From: Lates calcarifer
Taxonomy: Eukaryota > Chordata > Actinopteri > Centropomidae
NCBI RefSeq assembly: GCF_001640805.2
Contig: NC_066849.1
Span: 26,493,778 to 26,557,777, forward strand
Direction of reading: 5' to 3'
Length of the DNA stretch: 64,000 bases
Shown: positions 34,558-46,302 of the stretch, piece by piece
Layout: the number at the start of each line of letters is the position of its first letter
How positions within the stretch are numbered: the first letter of the stretch is position 1
Made by a program: the position numbers and the translations under genes
Notes under the pieces: generated by a model
Told to the model about the DNA's origin: nothing
The model's database searches: none
What the model saw: the letters and a program-made list of their open reading frames with translations, nothing else

Positions 34558-37500
34558 TGAACCATCACAGAACAGTCTCATAAAGCTGCTTTAACAGACA
34601 GACATCATATTGATATTGAAAGAGAGGTATTCTTGCTGTTTGTGATATTACAGTTTTGTTTCTCAGCTGGGCATTAGCTTACTGCAGCTACAGACGAAAG
34701 AGAAAAGGTAAAAGGTGAAGGAGGAAAGACACACAGCCAGTTGCCTTGATATAAATCTGATCTGCATTCTCACACACTCACACTCAGACATCCAGTCCAC
34801 ACACACTCTCTCTTACTGAAGGCGGAGGTGTGGGGCTCCCGCTCGCTCCTTCCTCCTCCTCATCTTGTGTCCTGGGACAAAAGGCTCAGCTGTAATCTTT
34901 AATAATCCGCCGGGCTGCATGAGCTCATCTGTCCGTCGAACACATACTGAGAAATGAAGCTCCTCGGACGACCAGGAACTGTCCTACAGTCAGTCCTCCA
35001 TGAGTCCAACCACTGACAACACTTATATATAAAGGAATGGAGTGTGTGTGTGTGTGTGTGTGTGTGTTACGTCAGCACCTGCTCTTATCTCCACACAGGG
35101 ACACTCACAGTTATGTGAGGTATCTGGGGTAGAGTGTTCCTTCAGGAGCAAGCACGGACTTGCTGAGTCACAAACTAACAGACAAACACACACACGCACA
35201 CACAGTCTGTGGAGCTACGTGCAGAGCACACACACGTTTCCCTGAGCCAAAGCATATATTACACAGCAACTCTTTCTCATTTTGTCTTCCTCGCAATAAT
35301 CCAGAAGTAAGAACAGCACACTTGGTAAATCCATCTGAAAAGCCTTCCTTCCTCCTCCAGAGTGAAAATAATCCAAAAACCTCAGAGAGGACGTCAAGTT
35401 CCGAGGAGCTCCATCACGTCAGATAATGAAAAGGAAACTGATCCGTCAAGTTTAGACTAGTTGAGCAGAGGCGACCCTGAGCTTCTGCCACCGATCAACC
35501 ACCAGACAAACACAGAGGCAGAGGGATGCTCCTGCCTGCTCGTCGCCCAGGAGCAGAGTGCCTTCCCCGGGTTCAGTCTGCTCAGTTAATCCTCCCCGTC
35601 AGTTCCTGGAAGTCTCAGCTTTTCTGACGGCTGTGATCACACCGTCCGCCGTCAGACCAGAGGACTGACTGAACCCTCCACAAACAGCCGCGAGAGGGAG
35701 AGGGACAGAGAGACACAGGGAGGGAGGGAGGGAGGGAGGGCGGAGGGGAGGAGGGTGAGGCGGGAGAGACGCCAGAGATCCTTCACTACTTCAGACACAT
35801 TACTTAAAGTTTTTCATAAAGTTTGTCACTGGATCACATTTTACTTGCTTATTTTGTGACTTTGGTTTGATTTTTTTTTTTTACAAAGATCTTTGTTGAG
35901 TGTATTTTTCAATGACTTTCAAAAGAAGTTGATGTTTTAAGACATTTAAAGTTACATAAATACTGCACTTTAATGACTTTTTAAAACACACATTTATTAT
36001 CTTTGATACATTATTTTCTATGAGCTCTAATGGCCTGATATGAAAAATGATTTGTGATGAATGAAATCATATTCTTGAGCTGTAGCTGTGACACATTGTT
36101 GAGGCACTGAAAGTAAAAATATGGATGAGGAACTTATTACTTGTTAAAGCGGAGACGTTGAATCACTGATCGAACATTAAAACCTTAAAGGGGAAAAAGT
36201 CTCTGCCTCTCTCTGACACACTGACAGGGGGGACGTGCAGCTGTCCTCCCCCCGACTCTGATCTGGTTTCCGAGAAGCCCGGGGACACCGCTGACCCTGA
36301 TGGGCTAAATGCAGCTCACATGCCAGATTGCTAATTCATAAACAATGGACTGGATCACAGACGGCTCTGTGACACACACACACACACACACAGAGCTTAT
36401 GTGGAGTGACGCTGAGGCAGCCACAGGACACGAGATGTCATTAGGCACCAATGTGGACCAGTGTGTGTGTCTGTGTGCGTCATGGGAATCTGTAACCAGT
36501 TTACAATGAAACCCTGAAGCAGACATTTTCCCACAGATTCACCCTGAACGTTCCTCCTCGTCCTCTGGTCCAGGTCTGACTGACTCCAACCACAGGATTC
36601 ATTAACTCTAAATCATATTAATTATTAATGAGTCAGTGACAGACGCAACAAGCACACAAACATCCTCTGTGTCTCACTGTCAGTGGATAACTACACACTG
36701 CAGCTGTTGTCAATGAATACATCGACAAAATACTGATTAATGCCAAGTCACCAGCTAATATCTCACTTACTGTCATCTTAGCTGCTGATTAAATACATTA
36801 AATACCATCTCAATCAGTGATGAAGATCCTAAGGTGCAGCTGAAAGCTCCTAAAAGACGAATAAGTGGACCTCGAGTTCAGATCATTTTGTCACACACAT
36901 TGAGTGGGGGAAACAAAGTACATTTAAGTACAGTTTTGCGGTACTCGTTCCTGAATATTTCAGTGTTTTCTTACTTTATACATTTACTTAACAGCAATAG
37001 TTACTAGTTACTTTTCAGATTAGATGTTTTTAAAGGACATAGCATTGTTCTGCAGTAGTTTAAATTAGCTCCACCTCAACCAGAGATATCAGTAAAATAA
37101 TCTTCATACAATACAGAAATCTAATATGTAATAATTTAATACTTATCAGTACTTTTACTCTTGATACTTTAAGTACATTAGCTGATATTACTTCTGTAAT
37201 TTTCCTGATATTGTCAATGCAGAACCTCTACTGGTAAAACAGCAGTGCTATCTGATGCTAGATGAAACAACAGCATCATGTAATCAGATTATTGTCATGT
37301 AGGAATAAGATATGGTCATCTTTGACTGTAAACAGTTTGTGTTGTTGTTCTGAGCAGAGGTTTCTCTCTCTGCAGCTACTACACGTATAAAAACCTAATC
37401 TGATTTGAGTGTGCACCAGACAAAGATTAAAGAGGAAATAAGAAAGTGAAAGCTGCTCGTTGAGTGTCCCTGCAGTGACAAAGTGACAGAAGCAACAGAG

Positions 37501-38565
37501 AGGACTTTCTGTCTTTGATTTGACAATCAGAGACAGAAGACAGGCTCGTTTCAGCGCCGTCAGTTCCTCAACTGGGTCCATTAAAAAGAGCTGTGACGGC
37601 GCTCAGCAGACAGCGGGTCGCCGCCGCCGCCAGCCAACTCGTTCTTTCTCGAGTCGACTCAGAGAGGCTTCACAGCATCCGACACACTGCCCCCGAGCTC
37701 ACAGCAGAGCCTGATGATCACACAAACTACCAGTCAGTGCACACGCACACACACACACAGAGAAACACACCATCTAACCCCTGTGGCTCCGGCCTGATAT
37801 TAAGAATCTGATGATGCAGCTGTATCTTCAGAGAGCTACGAGGAGAGATGAAAGTTGGCTGCTTTTATTGGGGGTTTGGTCTGAAGCTACTGCCACAAAT
37901 TTATACTTTCATTGTTTGTTGTTGTTATTGTGTCTGTGGTTCATCAGCGATATGAGATCCTGAAGGAGTTCAAAATCCCCACAGACCACCACAGCAAACA
38001 CTTTGATGACCGACATAAAAACTGCTGATTTTTACTGAGAGAAACTTTCAGAATGTGTTTTGGGGTTTGTGCAATTGTTCAGCAACATCTGTCAGTTATT
38101 AAAAATCTAATGTTTTATTCAATATTTTGCTTTATGTGCCTCAGAAGTTCTATTCATTTCATTTAAGGTTCAGGTGTTGCACACTGCTTCAGTCAGTCAT
38201 ACCTGCACACCTGGTAATAATCAGATATGTGGAGTGTCCTGGTTGTTTGCTGTTGTGCAAACATCACATCCTGGTTTCACAACTGATCTGTGCCTGCACT
38301 GCAACAAAACTTACACCTGAAAATTAGTCAGAAACCTGAGTAATACCTGAAACTTGTACACAAGGGGATGAATCACCAGATTTTTCCATTTTCCATGTAA
38401 AACTTGGAGCCTGAGTGTGATCAAAACCAGCGTGTGGTTTAAAATTAGGAAACTTCTGTGCATGTAAATGTGTGCACTGTAGATTTACATGGATTCGTCT
38501 TCAGGAAAAACTTTACAAAGTTGTCAAATTTAAAGGAAAACTCCAGTATTTTTGAACCTTTTTCC

Positions 38566-38665
38566 TGATGGGGACAAATTTTTTATTAAAGGGTAAGATC
38601 CTTTTTGTTTAACCAGAAACATCACTACCAGACTCCATTGACAAAAACCGAGCAGAACACATGAA
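38566..38665 (+). repeat. dispersed repeat family A copy
   Basis: It shares ttttattaaagggtaagat, tttttgtttaaccagaaacatcactaccagactccattgacaaaaac and gagcagaacacatga with the other copies. The insertion is within intron. Confidence 0.7.
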
Positions 38666-39355
38666 TAATCACAAAGAGAAAAGTGTGAGATACTGGAAAC
38701 ATCAACACTATACAGCAGTGTGGTGGAAACTTGTGCTGAAACTTGACCTGTACCTTCTCTGATCCCTGTTATTGTGGTGTTTAAGGTGGGTCAGGGGAAC
38801 AGAGTGATAACCACCCATCTCTAGTTAGCTGCGATGATTACACTGTAATGACTGACCTTATGCTCCACGTCCGACTTTTGTTCCAAACATCCTGAACTTT
38901 TTGGAGCAGGACAGTAAATCAGCTGGCGAGCGCACACATACTGTTATAAATAGATCTGCATCCATCTACAGTGGGATGCTCAGCTGTTCCCGTGCATGCA
39001 AACACAAACAAAGCAGGCACAGCAGAACTCAGTGACCTTTGACCTTTTACTGGAAGCTCTCTGCGTAACTTGATGTGACTTAACAGCTGAGACAAAAAAG
39101 AACAAACAAACACTGAGGATATTGTTTCCCCAAGTGAAATTTAAAGGACTAGTAAGTGGACTTTCAGCCAAACAGCAGCAGACGTACAGTCAAATAAACT
39201 CACACACACATGCAAACACACAAACTCACAGCAGCTTCTCTTCCACTTATATTCCTGTCTCTGTGTTTGGTTCATTGCTCTGCAGCCTCAAAAGCTTTCC
39301 AAACCTTTCCAGATTACACCTCTGGAAAAAAACAGAAGGGAGGATGGGTACTTAC

Positions 39356-39387
39356 AAACTGCCTCTCCTGGGAAGGCTCAGCTCCTT
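39356..39387 (-). CDS. mast2: mast2 32-bp microexon (KELSLPRRGS)
   Basis: A microexon of ten codons plus two bases lies between tctctcttgtctctttcag and gtaagt. It encodes KELSLPRRGS and then TT, which with the C of exon 22218-22309 makes phenylalanine: [14 protein letters not shown]. This is the sequence I recall in long human MAST2 (…[22 protein letters not shown]) and, with a following insert, in MAST4. It enters in phase 0, so the upstream exon must end in phase 0. The only candidate seen upstream, 58418-58564, does so. It is too short for open-reading-frame searches and was recognised from the splice signals and the motif. It joins exons 7 kb (to the cassette) or 17 kb (to CRTSN) downstream. 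Confidence 0.88.
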
Positions 39388-40221
39388 CTGAAAGAGACAA
39401 GAGAGAGAGAGATGGTTTAATTATTTGCTACCATGATTTTACTTGTGTCAAAGAGTGTGTTGTGCTGCTGTTTGACCAACAGGTGTCACTGTGACACAAC
39501 AAAGTGTTCAGTGTCTGTTACTGTGCCTCTCTGCCTCAAGGACAACATCTCATCTCCAAGTGCAAGAAGCCAGACGACACTTTCAGAGTCTGTAACATAA
39601 AGATCACTTTGAATCTGAACAAAGACTCCAGGAGACGACGTGTCCATCCATGTATGAACAGGTAAGTTTCTTTTGTGCACCTGAGCTGCACCTTCTACAA
39701 GCGACCACAAGGGGGCAGAGGAGTCTCACTGTTACCATCATGAGCTTAAAGACTTGACAACTCTCAGCTGCTCAGCTCGTTCATTAGCAGACAAGCCTAG
39801 GAAGCTCCAGACTTAGAAGAAGCAGCCGGTCAGTCACTCCTGAATGTCAAGTCTGGAACACCTAGACTCACACACCCAGACTCTGTATCTGTGACCCGAC
39901 AGCTCCGAGAAACTGTTTGGGAAAACAGACCACCAACATTACAGCCTTCCTGGGGAGCACCATCTGGCCAACAGCACTAATCAGAGGTTGTGTATAAATG
40001 TGTGTGTGTGTGTGTGTGTGTAAGGTAAATGGATGTTGAAACCTTGTGTTGCCAGGTTCCCAAAGTAGGTCAACAGCTGGTTTTACTTTGACAAACATCG
40101 TTAACACCTTCATCTGTGTCCATCAGAGTGAAAACTGCAGCGATACTTCATTCAGACTGAACCATTAATACACACACACACACACACACACTTGGAAATG
40201 ATTAACATTATCGTTAAAACT

Positions 40222-40457
40222 GATTAGGGCTGCAACTAGGGATTATTTTCATTACCAATTGATTGGCAAATAGTATACATTTGTAAATTTCCCCATTGTG
40301 GGACTAATAAAGGATTATCTTATCTTTTAAATGTTCAATTCATTGTCATACATGACAGACTGTCATGTTTGAGGAGCTGAAACCAGGAAATATCTGAGAA
40401 AAATTAACAGTTAAATTGTCAAAATACTGACTGATTTATTTCTTATCGTTGCAGCTC
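40222..40457. mobile_element. MITE-like element with terminal inverted repeats and nested LINE 3' tail
   Basis: The left end reads agggctgcaac and the right end gttgcagctct: terminal inverted repeats with one mismatch. The left part (gggctgcaactaggg…attattttcatta) resembles a very common fish MITE. Inside, 40263-40315 reads tttgtaaatttccccattgtgggactaataaaggattatcttatc, in the style of a LINE 3' tail, suggesting insertion of a LINE fragment into an older MITE. Confidence 0.6.
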
Positions 40458-43400
40458 TAAAACTGACTTTAAACCCAGTTGTTTGTTCATGCAGCAGCCT
40501 CTCAAACACACGGCAAGGAGAGCAGTCCTGATCTCTGATCATCAGCAGAGACTGACACACCTTTTGGCTCTGCTTCCAAACATTACTTTATCTCTGCATC
40601 ACACTTTCTGTCTGTCACACACACACTCTAACACACAAACACACACACAGTCTGTGCTCCTGCGTGGGACGGCCGTGTCATCAGAGTCAGATAAACTCCC
40701 TCTATCTCTTCATATCTCTCTGTACAGGTACGCTAATGGACTTAATGGAGTTTAGTTGGAACAGAGTGGGTGGGAGAGTGAGTGTATGTGGCAGAGGGTA
40801 GCGGTACCAGAAGAGCAGAAAAAAAAAGGAACAATTAGCTGGTGTGTGTGTTTGTGTGAGTGTTCCTGTCAGTCAGATTGGACCTGGTGATACTGTCAGT
40901 CCTGTGAACAGATGTTGTCCAGACCCAGACGGACAGGAAATGGCTCCAGCATCATCGCAGGAGAGGAGGCGACCTTTTATATCCTCTGTGCTATTTACAC
41001 TGCAGGTCTCAGCGCCTCGTTAGAGTCCAACAGTTTGATCCTCCCGTTAATCCACTTCTTAAAAATGCCACATCTGATGACACTCAAAACAACCGAACCT
41101 CTCTGAGCACAGACAAAACACAAACAGAGCGGGGGCAACGACAGAGGCAACTCTATAATCTCCCGTCTTTTTTATTTTTACTTTCTGCATTTGTTTTTTC
41201 CTCTAATCCTATGTTTGATTTCTAAAGTTTCCCTCCAACAAAAAAATGTGTTTTGCTTCTGTGAGGTTTGATCTTCACTGTGCAAAGTTCATTTTCACCT
41301 TCCTCTGCCGCATTTGCATATTTATATTCTGGATTTTTCAATAAACGACAAGAAGCACATGTAAATTTAAAAATTCTTAACAAGGCTACTGAATATTTTT
41401 GTGGAAAACCCATACAAGATTCAAATTATTATGCACAAAAGTGGCTCTTTAAACCTTTTCCTACCTCGTTCTTCATCGCTCTCACCAACCTCTTAACCTT
41501 TCGCTCATGACCTGTCTCCCCCCTCTCTCCCCTCCTGCCTCACCCCCCCACGTTCACTCTGCTGTCTGGTTGTAGAGCAGAAAGTAAAAGATTACAGTTG
41601 GGAGAGAGAAAAGAGGAGTACTTTATGCTCTTATCATCTATCCGCCCACACAGGGCTCTGTAATGTGAAATGATGCTCGTCTGAAATCCTCCTCTGACAG
41701 TTTATTGTATTATACTGTGTGTTTTTGTGCCTAAGTGTGTGTGTGTGTGTGTGTTGGAGCTGCTATCTGAGCCCTGAGGGAGGATGTTCACCCCAAAGCC
41801 ACCCCACAAAAATAACCCAAGAGAAGGGGGGAGGAAACAGAGCTAATGCCCAATATAAAAACACACATATAGGCTCTACACAGCAGCCAGCCTGTGTTAA
41901 ACAAACCAAACAGGCACAAAGAGAGCTGTGATGAAATTATCCCCAGTGACGGTGAGGATAAGAGGAGCAGAACACAAAGCCTGAAGCAATCTGCCCGATG
42001 GAATACAGGCATCCATAATACGCTTTATGGCTGCGGGAGAGAGGGAGGGAGAGAGGGAGGGAGGGTAATGTAATTACAAAGATAGAGTGACAGAGGAGAG
42101 GGTGAGAGGAGGTAAAGAGATGTAGGCTAAGAGGTAACAGCTACAGAGGAAGAGGGAATCGGTCAAGGAAGTTCTTCTAGAGTCCCACACAGGTCACAGA
42201 GTGAAGGTTTAGAACCAGAACCCGACCTGTGCCAGCGACTAAAGAGCCGAGACGACTGATTCAGTGCAGCTACGTGGACGTCAGGTCACAGTAAACGTTC
42301 TGCATGTTACCAGGTTTCTAATCTGCTGTGTGGAGGAGAGGATGACCTTCACTTTGGTCTAGAAAATGTCAGAAAATGGTGGAAAGTCAAAGGTGGAAAA
42401 AAGGGTGATGTCTTCAACTGTCCTGTGTCCAAAACCCAAACAGCTTCCATTTATCAGCAATAATTATTCACATGGAAGCTAAAGGCTGCCCCCTGAATCA
42501 CTTCCTCAATAATTCAGGACTTCCATTCCTGTATTATGAGCTCAGCCCGCCTGACCTGAGGTGACCCCCCCATGATATTAACCACTAACTTTACCTTCAC
42601 CAGCTAGCCAAACAGTTAGCAACAATGTTAACCCAGCCTGGGTCAATGAAGAGCAGCTGCTGGTCCTGACAACTCTTCTGAAGGAAAACCTGCTAATTTT
42701 AAAATAGTTCAAGTAGGGAGGACGTCTGTCAGCTGATCTGCTGCATCCTGATTTTACAGTTACCAGGTTACAACATGTAAATGTACTGAACAGCTGCAAC
42801 AGCAGGACTCACACATTATCTCTGTACACGAGTCTGTGATGGACAGCATGAGAAATGAAGCAACAGAAAAACCATCACACACACACACACACAGTCCAGA
42901 CTGATGGACAGATGTGGCTGAGCAGATGCACAGCTGTCAGCAGGGAGACAGGAGGAGAGTCCAGATTCTCCAACAAACCCACAGCAGGAGAAGTGACCAG
43001 AAGCCAAACACCTGCTGACTGATTCCTGCTCTGTGGTTTAATTCTTCATGAACTCAACAATACAGTTAAAAGACCTAATGTTAACTCCAATCATGAAACT
43101 TCCATGGAGCACTTTCCAACTCTGTGAACCCATTCCACTGATTTATATTCATGAAACAGAGATAATCAATACACTAAACTGGGCGAAAACAAGTCTGTTC
43201 GCCTTGTTGCTTTTTTTGAAGAATTGATCCAGAGTCTCAGAGAGAAACGCTTTGTCACAGTAAAGTTCACTTAAACTGTCATTGCCTCGTGTTAATTGAA
43301 CTCAGGCTTGATTACAGGTAAACTGCTCTACAGCAAATGCTATTGGCTTATTGACCAGCAGTAACAGAGTTGATTCAGCTGAAACAAAAGACTGAGAAAA

Positions 43401-44089
43401 GAAATTTACAAATATTCTTGTTCTCAACAAATATTTCATTTTAAAATGGATTTTTTTAATCTATAAAAGCAACATATATCCTATAAAATGTAATTCAAAG
43501 TGGGACTTTAGCAGCAGTTTGAATATATTTTTTATTCATCAAGCACTTGCTCCCGTTCACTGACACATTCAGCAGCGTTTATCCAAGAAACAGGCCTTCA
43601 GGACACGAGGGCGACACCAGGGAGATATTCCTCCTGAGTGCGTGTTTGTGTGTAAATGTCTGCAAAACGTCTAATCTATATGTACAGTGTGTGTGTGTGT
43701 GTGTGTGTGGGTGTATTTAGTCGTCCCACCCAGGGGCCCGATCATAATAACATGTTTTAGTCGAGCTAAAAACATGCAATTAACAGGAGAACGCAGGGAA
43801 GCCGAGCTCCACCGGAGACAATTAGAGCTGCAGCAGCCGGCAGCCAGAATTCATTATCAACACTGTGAATATTGATGAGAAAACAGTGACAACAAAGAGA
43901 CTACACAATGACACACACACAGGGCAGAGCCACACAGACACACACTAACAGAAAACACTGATGTTTAGTGTGTAAATTGTCCAGTACAGAGAGGAGGAAT
44001 TAAAGGAAAGTTCCAGTTTCACTCTGGATTAAATCATCACAGAGTCAAATCTGACACAACCATGCTAACAAACTGGTTCAATCCTGTTT

Positions 44090-44405
44090 CAGTGCAAAAA
44101 TCAGACCACTGTTATCTGCCTCTGACTTAGAACATCATTCATGCCTTCATCTTTTCCTGCCATGACTACTGTAGAGCCCTTTTCACTTGCTGTAGTCAAG
44201 CACTTCTTCAGCTTGTACAGAACACAGCAGCTAAGCTGTTAGGCTGCAGATGTCATATTTACCAGGAGAAGCTCAGGATCAGTTCAACCTGAGCTCCTGC
44301 CATGAGCCCTTACACCACCGACCAATCACTTAGGTCGTCCAAACCCCAAAACCTACCAGCCAGCTAAAAACCGAAGGCGACTGACCATGTTCAAACACAG
44401 TTTAA
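44090..44405 (+). mobile_element. LINE ORF2 C-terminal relic (L2/Rex1-like)
   Basis: One frame reads IIHAFIFSCHDYC, then ALLQLVQNTAAKLLG, matching the conserved region downstream of the polymerase core in fish L2/Rex1-type elements (…VIHAFISSRLDYC…LQLVQNAAARLL). Further on, ELLP and, after a one-base shift, SPYTTDQSLRSS match the same region (…PYTPDRSLRSS…). It is frameshifted and has lost segments. Confidence 0.75.
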
Positions 44406-45482
44406 GAAATGAATCTCAGCCGTGTCCCCTGAACAAAGAGAGGCTTTGTGGGGATGTAAATGAACACAAATCCCACATACAGCAGCACAATAGGTGCGTA
44501 TATTTAAAAAATTTAGAGAGGTTAAAGACTTGAGGCTAAACCTCTCAGCAGGTTGGTACAGAGTGGAGCAACAGCTAGATATCCTCGTTAATCTGAACTG
44601 TAATGAGGTTAAACAATCGAATAATCTACCAGTGTATAAAACTGTAATAAAGTAATAACTCTGTTGCTTAAATCAGCTTCTTTGATGTTATCTGAGTGGA
44701 TTAAATGTAATCACAGTTTTAATGCATCATCCACTGGTATTTACTCATCTGCAGTAAACTATTACACTCATTAAATATGCTTTTTTCATTTTGTACAACA
44801 AAATAATTCAGTCTATGTGAATATATGTATATGTGAAACACACAGCACTGTGCAAATTAGTCTGTAAGTACTGTGTGAAGAGTTAAAGTTCAGTGTCACA
44901 CAGTCAACGTACTTATTGAACCACTGGAACAAACAATTAAAGGCCTGTCGCTAAAAGCCTCTAATTGGCTTTTAAAGGCAGAGTAAAAAAAACAAACCAA
45001 AGGGGTGGGTGACAGAACTCTCTAGTAGCTCATGTGGTAAATTCAGTATAATGTACATTTTTACAGAAGTAGCTCCACCATACAAACTGCTCTGAGTTCT
45101 CTAACAGAAATGATAATTATTTCACCTCTGCTTTGTCATCTCCTTTCATTATTAACTTCAATAAGGTTGTACGTTGTCGTTCTGATCTCATCAGCACTTT
45201 TTTTGGACGATGATTCGAATTAAACACTTGTTTCTTGAGCTGCTACATGGCTTTTAATGTGAAACACCTGTGCAGGAAATGTTCAGTGTCAAAGAAGCTA
45301 AAAACTGACACAGTAGAAGTAATTAGTGTAGTCAAACTTAGTGCTTATTTCCCCATGTTTTGTGTGTAAATGACTGATGGGGCAGAAATCTTTGGAACTG
45401 GTGCAGTATTAAGCGAGGACAGCTGCTGTAATGTAAACAAACGATGCAATTGTCCACAACAGCAAGTGTCTGACAACATGAT

Positions 45483-45620
45483 GATAGGATTCCTACAGAG
45501 ACAGAGCTTTATATTAAAGAGGCAGATTGTTTTTGTTTAACTAGAAACATCACTATATATCAGTACCAGACTCCACTGACAAAAACAGGCATTTTACTGA
45601 GCAGAACACAGGAGCTGCTG
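45483..45620 (+). repeat. dispersed repeat family A, copy 1 of an inverted pair
   Basis: The segment shares …gattcctacagagac…ttaaagag…gtttttgtttaac.agaaacatcac…ccagactccactgacaaaaac…ttttactgagcagaacac.ggagctg with copies at 38566-38665 (+), 25193-25280 (-) and 45763-45845 (-). It is probably a non-autonomous transposon. Confidence 0.7.
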
Positions 45621-45762
45621 GAACACCACTGCCTCCATCTGTTAGTGTGTGTGTGTTACTGTGAGACTCTCAGTGGTGGAAGAAGTAATCAGATACTTTA
45701 CAAAGGTAAAAGTGCCACACAACAATACAAACTAACTTATTGATTGAGGCAGTGGTAAATTG

Positions 45763-45845
45763 TCAGCTCCCATGTTCTGCTCGGTAAAATTATTGTTTTT
45801 GTCACTGGAGTCTGGTAGTGATAACAAGTCTGTTATCCTTTCAGA
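45763..45845 (-). repeat. dispersed repeat family A, inverted copy 2
   Basis: The reverse complement reads …atcactaccagactccagtgacaaaaac…attttaccgagcagaacatgggagctg. This is a clear inverted match to 45545-45620, 143 bp away, so the pair could form a hairpin in transcripts. Confidence 0.7.
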
Positions 45846-46234
45846 CTAAAGGCGTGCCTCTGTTATAAGCCACAATACCACTGCTGGGTGTTAGTTTAAT
45901 AATGAGAATATGGCACTACTACTGAAATAAACTTATTTTTTTCCTCAGGAAGACAGAAAGTCCCTGTCCTACACATCAGCCGCAACATGATGAACAACAC
46001 GATTCACATGAGAGCACCACCAGATGAAAATGTAGTGCTGGAGTGAAATACAGCCTTTAACAGCAACATAAAGCCGCTGTAAGTGAATGAGCTAATTGTC
46101 TGGTGGCGTTCTGAGGACACGAGCAGCGTCCTAATGAAAGCTCTGCGTCTGTTTAACGGCCGCCAGGAGAGACTCTGAGCCACAGAGAGGGGCCCACTGG
46201 GACCAGTAAGGCTCTAATAGAGGGTGTGTGTGGT

Positions 46235-46238
<4 letters not shown>

Positions 46239-46300
<62 letters not shown>
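46239..46300. repeat. (GA)n microsatellite
   Basis: 62 bp with one GG interruption, followed by a short GT tract; (GT)n at 46449-46474 lies nearby. Confidence 0.97.

Positions 46301-46302
<2 letters not shown>

Larger units (their letters stand above)
32055..39355. other. mast2 intron upstream of the cassette exon
   Basis: A 7.3-kb intron. It has an interrupted (GT)n at 32166-32215 just upstream of the cassette acceptor, an inverted dispersed repeat at 34490-34557, GT at 35042-35067, a GC-rich block with (GGGA)n at 35460-35760 and a dispersed repeat at 38566-38665. I looked for the human long-isoform exon preceding KELSLPRRGS and did not see it. Confidence 0.75.
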
